Assembly: GCA_013398955.1 (NCBI GenBank) | Contig: VWPU01018811.1 | Location: forward strand, 124,001 to 188,000 | DNA length: 64,000 nt | Direction: 5' to 3' | From: Callaeas wilsoni | Taxonomy: Eukaryota; Chordata; Aves; Passeriformes; Callaeidae | Shown here: piece by piece, positions 1 to 13,868 of the stretch | Position numbering within the stretch: the stretch's first letter is position 1 | How the letters are laid out: every line of letters starts with the position of its first letter | The notes under the pieces: model-generated | Database searches by the model: none | What the model was told of the DNA's origin: nothing | What the model saw: the letters and a program-made list of their open reading frames with translations, nothing else | Made by a program: the position numbers and the translations under genes

Positions 1-1977
1 ACATATGCAGTATTGGAGTCATGGTTCTCATGAAACTTAAATTCTAAAAGTTTGTAATGCCTGTAATTCTCCCTTTGGATGAACGTGTGGACTCCAGACA
101 TTTAAAAACTATTTGAAAAGACTTCTAAGACCAAAGAGAATGTGCTCAAAATAGGGAAGAGTTTAGAAGCTGATCACTTGGTGTGATTCTGCTGAACCCG
201 AAGACTGTCTTGAAATACATCATCATCTTTGCATAAACATTGTAGCTGTGAGGAATAGCATGCTATCCAGTGGGTGCAATCATCCATCATTAAGAAGTAA
301 ACTGTGCAGATTAACAAAAATAAAAAGATGGAATGGTGCATTGCCATGTAGTTGTTTACATGCAGAAACAGGGAACACTAATTAAATTCTAAAAATACAC
401 CAGCAGTATTTTAAAAATACACACAATAATAATTTTATATGTGTGTATTTGAGGGTGTAGTTACAGCTTGAATCAAGGCTGTACCTAAACAGTGTTGAAA
501 ATAAGTTCAGTTGAAAGTAGTGTAACTGTTTCCTCCTCTTCTTAAGCACTGGAAAGTGAGACAGCACCAGGAACCATCCAGTAGATGCTTCTAAAATACG
601 TAGAGAAGAAATTTTTTGTTTCCAACACTGATAACATTTCCAACATTGATAAAGACAGTCATGAACTTATGAATGTGTTCTGTATTTTAAAAAGAATCTA
701 GCTCGCTGCTAGTGTTACAGCAAGGAAGTACATATCAGCAATTGCAGCTATAATCCACTTTCCTTTTTGCTTTTCTTCCAAAATTCCTCAAAAATTGAGT
801 GTGTCGAAAGTGGTTTGAACTGGACATGGTATTTTAAATACTTTCTGACTGGCCATAGCAATTATTTCTGCCAGTGGAAAAAATTAAATAGGAGAAGAAA
901 GTAGAATTTTTCAATTCAAGAGTGCCAAGAAATGTGTTGCTTCTAGTAAAAGACTGACTTGGTGTACATTACTGAAAATCGCTTTGCTGAGTTCTCCTTG
1001 CTTGTAAAAATTCACTCCCATTCTCCTTCCTTTTGCATTTTGCATATAGAATTATAAAGTAGGTGTATGTACCATCAGTATTATAGAGGCACTTGGCACT
1101 GAGCAGATCCTGTTAGGAGTGCCAGGAATTTTCTTTCCTTTTTATCACTGTTTAACACATAATTTCCCATGCACTTTCCAGTCTGTACAAGGAGAGTCAA
1201 GTCCCTTTTTCTTTAATTCTCTGTTTCTCCTTTTCCTCCTGAATAAACTGTTCATTGGGCTCTCCTTGTTAAATCCCCACAGAAAGAAGGATTCTGTACA
1301 CAAGACCCTGAGAGCGAAAGGCAGGAAGCAGAGGAATCAGATGTGTTCTTCTTTCCCCTTACCTCTACAGTACTTTTGGCAGATTAGTCTGTAGCTGTAC
1401 ACAAGAAAGCTTTAACTACCCTGAGACAAGAACCTCTTGTACCTCCTGTTGCCACATCAGTGAGGCTGGTCAGTCAGTTCCATCTAAAGCAACACAGAAA
1501 ACATTAAGGAAAAACCGGCAGATGCTCTTATTCCAAGATTTTCAGAGGAAATATAATGTGTAGCCTGGCAAATGGCCTGCTATAATAGCGTATTCTATGT
1601 GTACGACAGATAAAGCCAGCTAGCTCTTATTTTTTATCAGAGGAGGATCTTTTTGCCTTGATAGTGTGGCTTTTTTGGTGGGAAAGATACTCCATAAAAT
1701 CCAAATCGTGCAAGAATAGAGAAATAATTTTCCTGATGACATTTTCAGGGAGCAATACAGACAGGCTGTCCTTTTACTTTTGATTTTCTCCATTTGAAAA
1801 TGTACTTTGATCTACTTTTGGTAGTTTATTAAAGTGCCTTTAAATAGAAATAGCAGTTTGTTGGGCTAATGTGCCTAAAAAAAAGTTAGTGGTGAGGCTT
1901 CTTACAAAGTATATACCAAGCAGAGCCAGAGCACCTTTCATTTCATCAAATCTAATGACGCCTTTTCTGTGTTTCAG
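1..1977 (+). other. FMN1: FMN1 intron (partial), no other gene seen
   Basis: AT-rich non-coding DNA upstream of the penultimate FMN1 coding exon. I looked for the preceding exon, which should encode the late FH2 part (Trp-Tyr-Glu-Phe-Cys-like region and following basic stretch), and did not find it, so it must lie before the window. Short open frames here have no recognisable protein content. The intron ends at a normal acceptor (tttctgtgtttcag) just before the next exon. Confidence 0.8.
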
Positions 1978-2062
1978 AATTAAAGTGGCTCAGCAATCAG
2001 TGAGCAAGTTAACTGCAGAGAAGAAAGTTGAAACGAAGAAAATCAATCCTACAGCTAGCCTG
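1978..2062 (+). CDS. FMN1: Formin-1, penultimate coding exon (end of FH2 region)
   Basis: This 85-nt exon encodes the last part of formin-1, an actin-nucleating protein whose FH2 domain assembles unbranched actin filaments at adherens junctions and in the cytoplasm. The acceptor is tttctgtgtttcag and the donor is CTG|gtatga. The first base completes an Arg codon begun in the previous exon (AG|A), then 28 codons follow: [16 protein letters not shown], then [12 protein letters not shown]. From memory this closely matches the vertebrate FMN1 C-terminus (the mammalian form has KMAQESVSKLTSEKK). The helical, Lys-rich content fits the coiled tail after the FH2 core. It ends in phase 0 and joins cleanly to the exon at 3123. 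Only the last 43 residues of this large protein are in the window. FMN1 points toward GREM1 tail-to-tail, as in mammals. Confidence 0.95.
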
Positions 2063-3122
2063 GTATGATCTGTTTTTCAGTATGACATTCCAAAGGGGTT
2101 TTGTGACACCATTCTTGTAATTCAGAATAATGGCTGGTTTCTACTGTTGTTGATGATCGTCATATTCGTCATTTGAATGTAGTGAAGTGATTTTCTTCCC
2201 AAGGAGAAATGTTAAAGCTTATGCCCTACAGTAGTCCAACAGTTACGTTTAAAATTTAGTTCAGTTGTACCTAAGCATGGCTCTGCTGTTTTAGATAACC
2301 AAAAGAGCTGCTTTTGTGGTTTCTTCTTCCCTTCCACTTTAGTCTCTTATATTTTTTTCCGTGCTTCAAAGTGCATTGAAGCTCACTGCATACATTTTTC
2401 CAATGGCTGGAGCGTCTGGTTTTTTCAAAGCCTTAAAAATCTTGTTTTCTCTGTGGAATAGTGGTAGAAGGAATTAAATCCCCATTTTATTCCTTACTGT
2501 ACACCAGTGTTTTCGATACAACACAGTAAGAGGTCTGATAATTTGCATTGTATATAAATCCTTTTTTTGTCTGCGTTCAAGGCACATAGGTTAGACCAGC
2601 ATTTCTCAAACTCTAGGAGGCAAGAGACTAAGGGAAGGAAATGTACATGAAGGAATCAGTGTATTATTTCCATTCCCAGCAGAGCATATCAGTTGCAGAT
2701 CAGGCAGCAGAGATATGAATGACTACACTCACCTACGAAGAGGTCATTAAGCAAGATCATCTAGCTAATGCTAAATTAGAACCTTTGTGTCAGCAGAAAC
2801 CATTCCAGACATGAGAAGGTATTAGAGTCATATGAATTTGAATTGTATCTGGTTTTCAGTAGCTTCACTGGTCTTCACAGATGTGTATTTTTAAAGGTAC
2901 ACAATATTTGAAAAGTATGTAGCTAAAGCTAACTCAGCTTTTCCACAGGAAGTAACAAACTGGTTTAAAGCCTTCTTTTAGTACTCCAAGCATTTTTTAA
3001 TTAAAGAAAACTGGAACTGTGACTTATTTCTCCATCTTCTAGACCAAATGTTCATGGCAGCTTGAGAGGAGATGGAAAATTATAGACAAGAATTATAATA
3101 AAACTCTTTTTTTTCTTAACAG
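2063..3122 (+). other. FMN1: Last FMN1 intron
   Basis: A 1,060-nt phase-0 intron bounded by gtatga and a T-rich acceptor (cttttttttcttaacag). AT-rich; I see no other feature inside it. Confidence 0.9.
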
Positions 3123-3167
3123 AAAGAAAGACTACGTCAGAAGGAAGCCAGTGTGACTGCCAACTGA
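3123..3167 (+). CDS. FMN1: Formin-1, last coding exon
   Basis: Fourteen codons and a TGA stop, reading KERLRQKEASVTAN. Joined in phase to the exon ending at 2062, this gives ...INPTASL-KERLRQKEASVTAN, the expected formin-1 C-terminus (from memory, the mammalian form ends KERLRQKEASVTTN). The acceptor is preceded by a strong pyrimidine tract. The segment is a short basic C-terminal tail after the FH2 domain. The very small coding content means only homology to the known C-terminus reveals it. Confidence 0.95.
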   Translation, partial: KERLRQKEASVTAN

Positions 3168-3320
3168 AAGAAGATGAATGAAAACAATGGAGTGATTTCA
3201 TACCTTGCATGATGCTTTACTACACCCATGGCCCAGGAAGCACCTTATGTTAGATACTGAATTCTGCTTTGCTGATCTGTTCCAAGACAATCCATTAAAG
3301 ACTTTTGAGTTCCTTCAGAG
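3168..3320 (+). other. FMN1: FMN1 3'UTR (proximal form)
   Basis: Sequence after the FMN1 stop up to a probable cleavage site. The hexamer ATTAAA at 3294-3299 is followed 15-45 nt later by a G/T-rich stretch (ggggtttgtatgttcagtgg), the usual arrangement of a vertebrate poly(A) site. A longer 3'UTR is possible: an AATAAA lies at 4719-4724. Confidence 0.5.
3294..3299 (+). terminator. FMN1: Probable FMN1 poly(A) signal (ATTAAA)
   Basis: ATTAAA is the commonest variant of the AATAAA signal. It lies 127 nt after the stop codon and is followed by a G/U-rich downstream element near 3318-3342. Cleavage would be expected at about 3312-3322. Confidence 0.5.
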
Positions 3321-6300
3321 GGGTTTGTATGTTCAGTGGAGGGAATTCTAAGAAGGTTTTTACATGGGAAGTCAAAATTATTTTCTGTAACTCTACCTTA
3401 CATTGCTTAAAATGCAGCTTGTTGTTAATGGTTAATTAAAATATTTTGTGCATAATGTATTAATATGGAAGAGCTAAAATGAGCATTTTGGATGCTGAGT
3501 TAAATAATGACTAACAACCTGTAGGTTATTTACAGGGCTTTATGTAGGTGAGAACAAATACAGCATTCAGTTCACAAAGGTCTATTGCATCATACTTTTT
3601 GTTACTACAGCAGTAACTGAGGTAAAATTGACTGATTCTAAATAATTTTACAGTGTCTAAGTATTGGATGCATCTTTCTAAAACTGATTAAATGTAATTA
3701 TAGATTCATGCTGTATTTTACTATAAATATTTTTATAGAAGCTTCAGCTTATGCCATTCATTGAAATGGGAACAATATTTTGCACATAAAAAGGAATATT
3801 CAAATTCTTTAGTTTTATGATTGATGGCATAACTGATTTATTATTTTTATGGTTTTAATCTAACATTTCCTAAAATTTGAGCTTCAAGAGAAAAAACGAT
3901 AAAATGTATATTTTTATTTCAGTATATATTGCAAATACCAATTCCATAAAGTGATGAGTTTATAGGTCATTATTCATTAAGATACAATAATATCTCTCCG
4001 TGAAGTTATGCATTTGCCATTAAACGTTTGACTTTTAATTCCATTGAAAGCTTTCTTTTTAACAGCAAATATCTCACTCTAAAATACATTATGCAGCCTG
4101 CTCTTGTCCCCCTATACTTGTATGAAGAAAGTGTCTAGCATACCTATATATTTTTATATATATATAGATAATATAGTAAGTAAAACTTGAGAAATAACAG
4201 GGTCTTGCTGTCCTCCTGTGACTTTATAACCATTGCCATAAAGTAGCAGAGCCTGAAAATAACCCTACTGAATATCCACCATTACTTGAAGATTTTTACT
4301 GCATTTTAAGGCTTTAGATTCTTAGAAGGAGAAATCTTGAAGCAGAAGTTAATTTAAGGTAAAACAGAAAAGTGATTCTGCTTGCTGTCCACAAGAGAGA
4401 AACTGACTTTGTGATAATGGTGGATGAAGCCGGTTACAAAGAAAAATCAGGAGAAGAAAAAAGGTGCAAAAAGCTAATAGGGGAAAAGCATTAGTCTTTG
4501 CTTTGAAACTGGAAAGAATATACATGAGACAGACATCAGTTATCATACAGCACATTCAATAGAGAGACTGAGGTGAAACCTAGGCAAAGTCATCCCTAGC
4601 AGTGTACATTTATATTAAACAAAATAACTTAATATAATAGTTGTGGAGACCCATTCATAAATTAACTTAGGATTTCACTGCAGGTTTCTTAAATTAGTGT
4701 CTTTCTCATTCCTGCATAAATAAAAACAAAGGATTTGTTTGTCAAGATTCTCTTGTGTGTTTGGGAATTTCTACCTGCTACAGATATACCCAAGATGCGT
4801 AAGCATAATATGCCAGCAAAAATAATCTGATTTGTAGTTTGACTAGTCCCATGCAGAGAAGAAAAAATTCCAGAGATTTAGGTTTTCTGTCTTCCACATA
4901 ACTAGGTGAAGTACATTTCTTTCCAGAAATATTAGTGATAAACAAGAGGAGCAATAATGCCTACAAAAGCCAAAGAACAATAGCGAGCAAGGCAATTCTG
5001 ATGAGTGTTTAAGCAGTTTATTTTTTATATAGTTTTCTCTCATGAATATAGTGTATATTGCCATTTGACCTGATTGAAAGTTTTTCAATGAAATGTATTA
5101 CTTGAAGTATTATTCAACAAGAGCAAGCAGCAGTGTTTGTGAAAATGGATGGTCTTGAAAATTCCCATTAGAAATATATTGTGGAAGAAAGGTTTTAACT
5201 TATTGAAATATCCTGTTTCAAAATTTCTCAATGTGAATTTTCATTTTTCAGTTCAAACTGACTTAATTTTGAACTGTTGAAAAATGTATATAAAAAGGGA
5301 TTAAAATTAAAATTATTCATTTAAAGCATTTCTTGATCAGATTTATAATTCTTTTATTAGGTTATCAATTTGCCTCGGTTTTGAGAATTAAGGCTATTTT
5401 TTAGCAGATTCAAAAACTTATATAGCACAGGGACCTCGTTTCTTCTTAGTTTTCAATTGTATTGGTTTTCCTCTCAAGTCAGAGTTTCTGATTCCAGCTT
5501 CACCCATGACTTAAATCCTCTACTACTAATTAAACTATTTTAAAATTAAAAGAAGAATTGACCTAGACCATTTGATTCATTCTCTTAATCAAGACTTTAA
5601 GACTTCTGGATGGAATTTATCAGCTAAATATCACACTTTCCCCTCTAGTGATACCCACAAGTGTCTTCAGGCAATGATTGAAGCCACAATGGTACACCTG
5701 CTGGCTTTAACTAAAATTTTTTATTGGAGAGGAGATATTTACAGATACATATCTACATAAGCTGTTTATTTATGAAATATTTAGACACTTCAGGCATAAC
5801 AAATAGGCATCAACCAGCATACATCTTTGGGGTCACCAAGTGTCACCAAACATTATGTTTTAAGCTTTAAGCTTTAGTTTGATGCCTCACTTTACCTTGA
5901 GCTTCCTAGTTTGTGGATAATAAAAGGAGAGAAGGAGGAAAAAAAAGAAACTACAAAGATGGAATGGAACAGAAGTCTCTGGTACATGTCTACATTGCTG
6001 TCAAAGAAGTAAAGGAGTGACTCAATTAAGTCAAGCAGCGATAGCTAGACAGCCACAATTTTCCGGTCTATTTAAGTTAAAATACCTCAGCACTTCACAG
6101 AAGTCACTTCTGTGACTGTGAAGTAGGTGTGGCTTAAGAGGAGGAATTTTCTGTTTTGTTTTGTTTTCATTTCTTCTGTTACTGCCAAGCTTCTCAAAGA
6201 CTGTAAAGCAAAGCACTATTAAAACCCATGTTACTCATTAGGTGCTTATTACCCACAAAAATAATATACAGTACTGATTTATAAATTGAATTATTAGGAA

Positions 6301-9300
6301 TAATTCTGTCTAGATGAGTAGATAATAATCTGCTAAGTGCTCCTTACATTATTTACAACATTACCACTTCCTAATTTTAAAATGGAGGACCTTTTCATAT
6401 CTTTGAGATCTGACAATATAAATTACTTTTTCATTATGTTTTTACTAAACTATTAAAACTACCCTGGTGTTTTGCTGTCACTAACCCATGCAATTGTTTT
6501 GCCTTGTGTTTTACCATAGGGTTGTAAATGTTGAGATTGAATATTAGACTTTTATATTTAACTTAGAATTTTTTGCATCAAAACATAAACTATGATCTTC
6601 GGTTTCTGTATACATAGAAAATTAAAGTAGAGTGGGTGGAATTTTCAGTAAGCAGAGAAAAAAAATAATTAAGCATCTTAAACACTTGTAGGAAGGATAC
6701 ATTTTTTGTGAGATTTCAACCTTTCTGAATTGCTGAGGATATCTCCTCCAACCAGATAGAAACAGCCAGGGTATCTCTGACCAGTCTATTTTTTTCCCTG
6801 CATGAAACATGAATAAAATATGTTGTTTTCCATGTGGTGTAGAGGGTTCTTATTGCCCTTATTTTCCAGTAAATTGATAGCAATTCCTTTCTTAGATCGA
6901 AACATATTTCCCAGCTGAACGTGGGGCAGTGGAAGATTGTGTAATACTTATTTAGTAATACTGTTTCTTCATTGTTTCAAGTTAGTATCTCAAAAATGGA
7001 TGCCTTAATCTTGTGTGGATATGGAATTTGAGAAACACTATACAATTTAGAAATATTCATCTCCTTAATATGCGTTTAGGCACCCATCTGAGCATGCAAT
7101 TTCAGAAAATCATGTTCACCTAGTTTTTGCTCATTCTTGGCCTTGTCTCACTCTTGTTCAGTATTGTTATGGATCTCGCTCTTTTTTTTTTTTTGTTTTT
7201 TTTAACACTTTTGGAATTTATTAAAGCCAGTTAGAGAATTTCAGGATTTCCGGTCTGGAGAGTTCTGTTTGGCATTCTTCATTTGAAGGTAAGCCTATGT
7301 ATTTGCACATAAATATAAAGAAAATTTAAAAAGAAAGTTAACTTCATTATAGCTAATAAGTTGCTTCAAAGAGAGAAAAATACCAGGAACTACGTGTTTC
7401 CTTGTGCCACCAAGGAAAATATAACAAAACAGTATAAAAATCAGATTAAATTATCAATGAACTATTAGTAATGAGGCAGATAACCACTGGAAGAAGTTAG
7501 CAAAGACAGTTGTGGTTTCTCCATTTTCTGATGTTTCCAAATCAGGATGGAACACTTCTCTGAAAGGTCTGTATTGGGCTCATTTCAAGTGTAGCTAAGT
7601 GGCATTCCCTACCCACTGATTCACCTGTTCTGATAGTTCCTCTAGACAGAAAAATGTAATAATAAGTATGTAAAAGACTTAATAAAATATTTTTCTTATC
7701 AGTAATGAAATATTCTTATCTAAGATGAAAGAGCTCTTTGTTGTGATTTTGAGATTAAAATACTGCAAACAGTGTGGTGAAGAACAACATAATGCAGGAA
7801 ACCACTTTCAAATTACAAATATTTATATTTCAAATGATTAATAATTAACATTTGTTGGATGCATCTTACCATATTAACAAGACAGCAAATTTATATGTTC
7901 TGAAATTCAACACTGTTCTGGAGATTCCCAAGCTAAATCAGAGAAAACTGGCATTTTGGATTGCACAGTGAGAAATCTCAGAATCATAGAAACCCTAATT
8001 CCTTAGTAGTCAAAGGTTTGATCATATGCAAGAGACTTTACCTTGGGTACATGGTGCCAGATTTAAATAACTGTCTCTCCTTTTAGTGAATTATTAAATA
8101 TGGCCTGCTAATATCATTAGCAAACATTTCCACTGCTTAACAGGGTTTAAACCAAAAGAATTTAATGCAGCTATTTTAGAGATCTAAAGTTCAAAAGTTG
8201 TGCAAGCAAAATTGGTAGAACTCTTCAAAAATACTTGGGATCACAAGTTTTGTTTCAAAATGCCTGCAAGACCTTTTCTTGTGTGTTTTTTAAAACAATT
8301 TTCTCCATTTAAAAACATTTTTAACAACATTACTAAAATTGATTTTTTTCCACTTGTTGAAAATGTGGTACACCTAAACGGTAGTATCTTACAAAATTTT
8401 ACAAGCTTCAACTGGATTTAAATCATTTTGATTTGATACCTCATAGAATTCAAGCTTTTAAATTAGGACCTGTTAGTAAAATTGAAGCACTGGATATAAG
8501 AGAATATATATTTTAAGAAGCAAAGCAGTAAAAAATGCTGAACTGATAAACAGCTTAGAGACATAGTGCTCTGCCTTCCTGGGAGGGCATTACTAAGTGA
8601 CATAAGCTTTGCCTAATGTGGAACAGCACTGCATTTCCTGTGATCTCCTTCTGCCACGTGTCATCTCAGACTAAATTAAAGGCTGCACTTCTTTCTTTCA
8701 TTAGATATTTCTGGTTAATTTCATTTCATACTTTTGCACCTCAATTTCACCTTCAACAAGCTAATATTGAGTTAATAAGAAGCCTTTTTATAGAGGCTGA
8801 TAGCGCTTATATATGTATGCAGCTTTACTTATGTATGTATTCCTCTGGCCAACACAGTAAAAAATATCCATGGAGAACACTGTGGGGTCATGAGACTAGG
8901 TAAAATCTTTTAGAATCCTGTTAGGAAAACTGAACAGAATTGTCCCAGTGTGGGACATGATTTCTTTTCTGTGGTAGGATCTGCCTGCAAAGGTTTTGGA
9001 GTTCTGGGAGCTTTTGGAGTATGGAGAAGGCTGTTGGCATGGCATCCTTACTTTAGCCATCAGTTTCTGACAGTATTAGTTACTGGAGTTACACTGCAGA
9101 ATTCCATGAGCATAGATTGCCCAGGGGATTCCTGGAAGGGAGACTGGAAAATAATGTGAATGGTTGATTTTCAAAAGGGAAAGAAATCCTATATTTCCAG
9201 ATTAAGGTAAAAGCTAGCAGACTCTCCCAAAATAGCAAAAAATTTGTAGAGTTGTATGTATCCACTCATTAGGTTCTAGAGATTAAAAAAATGGTGCATT

Positions 9301-12300
9301 CATGTATATTAACATCATTCTGTGCCTATTACTGATCATATGATTATTTGATATGAGAAGAATAACTTACATATTCTTACTCTATTATTTTGCTGTGACC
9401 AGTAAAATACCAACTACAAAACCTGTTGAAATAGTGATCCATCATCAGAGTCTTGACAGACAGCTGTGTTTCAGGTTTCCGAGTGTTGTCCTGGCAGGAA
9501 CATTCATATTTTCCTAGAGTTAAGATGAGTTTAGCTGTCATGGCATCTGCCTTCTTAGCCTCTCTTAATCATAACCTAGTACTTGTATCACAGGGCCAAA
9601 TGACGGAGCCAAATTCTGCCGTCACTGATAAGTATAGTCTTCACTATAATTAGAAGTTAACTGTGGCACAGAATAATACTAAAAATGTCAAGATGTTTTT
9701 GTGATAGACACACACAAACTGTAGTGTATTTGGTAAGCTCAAAGACCTGAAGAGTACTGGCAGACTGAGATTCATGTACTATATTGGTACTGACACATGG
9801 CATCCTTACAGGAGAAGTTCAAGTGACTTTAGAAAGAGGAGCTGTTACATCTGTTCACTGGTTGACAATGTTGCTTTAATTTTTTTTTAATTTTCCACAA
9901 GATGTTTTTTCAATCTCTGAACTATGCATTTGAGTACTTTAAGTGGTACATTTTCTCTCTGACTTCTCCCAGAGGGACCAAGCTTGTAGTTCAGTACTTT
10001 TACTGTCTCATTTGGCATGCTGTAAATACATTCCATTGTCGTTGAACAGATGCTCATCCTGAGCAACTATCCACAAACAGTACGTTATAGAAACTGCAGA
10101 AACTGAGTAGCAATCTAAGGCTATAGCACTATTTCCTACAGCTTGGAGCATCAATAGTCAGCAAATTAACAGAGCTACTGTATAGCACCTGATACTTCTT
10201 AGTTCTAAAGTAGTTTTAGGGATGTATTGCCATCAGCAGCTAATCACTATAAACTGGATAAAAGCCATGTTCTTCTTCTTGTAACTCCTTTTTTCTATCT
10301 ATTAAGATTATTTTTTGGGGTGTGGGTATCTTCTAGATTTTACATGGGAGGATACCATTTTGTAATTAATCAAAACAGAACAAGATCACAGTTCTATTCT
10401 AGACTTCTTTCATATCTGACAGGAAGATGAATAAATAAAACTGATTTCATTTCACATAAAAACAATAGTTTTTTCTCATTCTATTCATTTATTTATTTTG
10501 TGTTACAGTCGAGTGTGTTTTAGAAGAGCTGTAAAGGCATTAGGAGGTTTAACTATGAGTCTCATTCCTTAAAGATTCCTTGTAATGTTCAAATTCAGCA
10601 AACTGGCATGGGGAACTCCTCTCCTATCACCATTTTTCCTCATCAGGTTGTGTAATTCCTCAATCTTCCTCTCTTATTAAAAGTAAAGTCACATGGTTAC
10701 CAAATGTCTGGCTGCTAAATGTCTAAGAAAAATATCACCTATTGGGTAAGGCCAGTTAACCTCCAAACCTAAATAAAGACCTATATGGCTTTACTGCACA
10801 GAAGCTGAACCTTTGTAATTCACCTAAGTTGAACACAATGGCATTTCATAGACTTAGGCAATCAATACACTGTTTTCATGCATTTCTGTAACTTAACCCT
10901 TTACATGCCGGAGGCCCATCTCTCCAAGTAGTCAGAGACAGAACTTGTGCATTTACTAAATCACATAATCAACTTCTGCTTGATGGAACACCAGATGTGT
11001 GATATGGGAGATGTATCTGAGTGTTTTGGCATCATGTTTTACATGTCTTTTCCATTACTTATGCAGGGGCTAAGTAAAGAGAGTCAGAAACATAGCTAGA
11101 ATGAAAACGTTGCAATGCCATTGAAACAACAATATAAACCTCACTGTATCTTCCCTGTAGATTTTCTTCTGAAGAAGTCCACTTCCTATGAAATGTTCAT
11201 TTGGGTTTGTTGGGCTTTGTTTAATTAAAATGTGGTATTATATCAGACAATCAAGCCAGCTTGTCTTGGACAAGCTTCTTAGAGGGCCTGAGTGCTACAG
11301 CAGTCAAGTGAAATAATCTGTGTGTATGCTCATCAGGCATGTAGCCTGAACAACACACTTTCATCTCCATATAGCTTAGAAAAGGGAGAGACTTGGGAGG
11401 GAAATGTAACAGATTTTTAGGTGTCAGGTTCAGAAAAGCTATTTCAAATTAAATGTGCTTGTCATATTGCATCAGTTTTGAAACACCAGTGATACCTGTT
11501 GCAAAGGAAGACTCACGCTCCGTGTCAGATGGGACTGGATAAGGACTTTGCACAGAGTTGATAAAAGCACTGTTTCTTGTAGGTGCTTTCAGCAAAGCTG
11601 TGAATGCCCAGATGATGTCTGACTGACTATATGTTCCCCAGGAATAACAGAACTATATATTTTAAGAAATATATATGTATAATGATACTATTTTTGGTGG
11701 GGAGTATATCAGCCTCAAGAACAAAAGCTGCCCCTGCTGTTGTACTTAGCTATTGCTCTCTATACTAAAAGCTTTGCCTTATGTGGAAGTTACAGGAAGC
11801 AAAAATGGAGAAATAATATTACGTGAAAAATCAAGACCCAACCACTGGAAAGTGTTTTTAGTAGGGATTATTTTATGATTTTCAACCTTCATTTAGCTAT
11901 TCTGGGGTTTTTTTTCCTTTCCAATCGTTTTGAGTTAAATATTTGCACTGTTGAACATTATTATTGTTGGTACTCTTCCCTCTCTTCTCTCCATATGACT
12001 CAAAATCATCAAAAGAGAGGCCTCTTTGGCTGTTTAACTTCTCTTTGAAGATGTAGCAAAATGGTAAATTCTCTCACAATGCTATTAATGTTCTATGTGT
12101 ACCTAGCAAGTTTCACAGACATAACAGCATTTAGGTCTCTGATGTCCATATGGGATTTGCTTTAATAAAATCATAGCTTTGCTTGAATGTTTGCAAATAC
12201 ACTCAGCAATTTAATATTTGCTGTCCTTTGAATTGAAATCAACTTTGCATTAATCATCCTACAATATGTAAAGCAAAAATAATGGAATACTAACATGGTT

Positions 12301-12421
12301 TAGGGTTTTTTTGTTTTCAGGAATTAAACTCCTTTGAGTACTTCTTGATTAAATATGTTATAAATGTCTTAAAAGGATAAGCTAAATAGATTCAGGTGCT
12401 TTTTCCCCCTTCCACGCTGTA

Positions 12422-12458
<37 letters not shown>

Positions 12459-13775
12459 CTACTGTGTATCTGAAAGTATAATTTTCTCAAAAACCAAGAT
12501 GTGCTATGATTGACTTTGTAACAGTTATTGTAGTGGGATGGAGTATTTATTTTTAAACTAAATTCTTAAGGAGACATTGACTGTAAATAAAAGACTATAT
12601 TTTCCTCCTCAGTATTTTTGATTTTTTTTTCAATTGTCTTTTTTGTATGCAAAATATATTATTGGGATACTGTAGGTTTCTCTGTTTGAAAAATTCTGTC
12701 TAAATAACTTTTATTTACGCTGCTTTACTGATAGTTAATATTCCAGGTTCAGTGTGCTTGTTAAAAAAGACAATATTTCTCAGATCTGCAAGGAATTTGA
12801 ATATCTACCTTACTGATGTCAATTTCTTGAAGGTATTTTTGGGGGGTGCATCTGAAAAAATTTGCACATGTTTGAAGATGTAGATTCCCTTTAGTTCTCA
12901 TGCCACTTTTGGCAACTTGTCACATTTCCAGATGCATAATATTGAAAAGCTTTTCAGTAACTCAGACCATACTGCCCACAAAATCATAATAAAATAGTAT
13001 CTCAAAGGTTTTTATCATCCATGTCTCACAGACATTAATATTTGTATCCTGTTTTCTAGGGGAAGAAAAAAACTATGAATTTAATTATAATTTTGTCTGG
13101 ATTTTACTGTTACTTGTGTAACTGTATTGATAGTGTAGGAAACCTTACTATCATTAGTGTATTTTTTCCCAGTTTTCCTATCGCCAGAATAGAAAACCAT
13201 TACAGTTTCAGTAAATTATGCTGTGATTTCCTTCATGAACTGACCATTTTGGAGAGTACAGAAACTGGAAGCATCTTCACCAGGATGCTCAGCAACTGTC
13301 CAAAGACAGATATATTTTAGGCAGTTTTGAGGGGAATTTTAGCATCACACATCATATAAATTTAAAAACAAAAGACTGTGATTTGGTTTTAGATGTTTCT
13401 GGAAACATTATTAATGTATTTGTTTGAAAATCTTTATCCTGAGCCAAGCAGAGGTTGGAGTGATCATGTCAAGAGAGAGTAAGAGCAAATATATTCTATG
13501 AAGGACCTTGAAAATCACAACAGGTTAAAAGAGGGAGCGGAGAAACTCAGCTAATCTACAGCAGCATGATCAGTGGATTCTGGATTGAAAAACTGCATTT
13601 CTCATCACAGAAAGGACAAAATGGAGAAGAAAAGAATCTAAGCAATTATTTCAGCTACACACTTGAATTGAAGATATATTGCCAAAAAAAAAAATCACCA
13701 AGGTGCAGACATTAACCAAATGTGAAGAACTGTTTGCAATCTATTTTCTGTAGAAGGAGACGCACAGGAATTGCG
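3321..13775. other. FMN1-GREM1 intergenic region, FMN1 side
   Basis: AT-rich DNA with no gene that I can recognise. The open frames are short (under about 100 codons) and lack domain-like content. It contains a T13-G-T8 run (about 7182-7203), a (TG)n repeat (12424-12456) and scattered A/T runs. In mammals this tail-to-tail interval and the adjoining FMN1 introns hold limb-bud control elements of GREM1. I cannot tell from sequence alone which segments here are conserved. Confidence 0.6.
12424..12456. repeat. (TG)n dinucleotide microsatellite
   Basis: Uninterrupted alternation of T and G over about 33 bases, roughly 16 units. The longest dinucleotide microsatellite in the window and likely length-polymorphic. 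Confidence 0.95.
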
Positions 13776-13868
13776 ACCAACCTGGTCCAGTGGAAGGCGT
13801 CCCTGCCCATGGCAGGGGGGCTGGAATGAGATCTTCTTTAAGGTCCCTTCCAACCCAAACCATCCTGC
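13776..13868 (+). mobile_element. CR1-type LINE, 5'-truncated 3' end
   Basis: The text includes ggtccagtggaaggcgtccc, tgcccatggcaggggggctg, then aaggtcccttccaacccaaa and ccatcctgcg. This is the signature 3' end of avian CR1 retrotransposons, read in the + orientation. Only about 90 bp remain, and the terminal 8-bp repeats (ATTCTATG-like) have decayed. There is no coding capacity. Such 5'-truncated tails are typical of CR1 copies and support a bird (or close reptile) source. Confidence 0.9.

Noticed and set aside
7978..7992. Possible CR1 terminal repeat (cagaatcatagaa)
   Set aside because: Only about 13 bases agree, and the adjoining sequence does not continue into the CR1 consensus.
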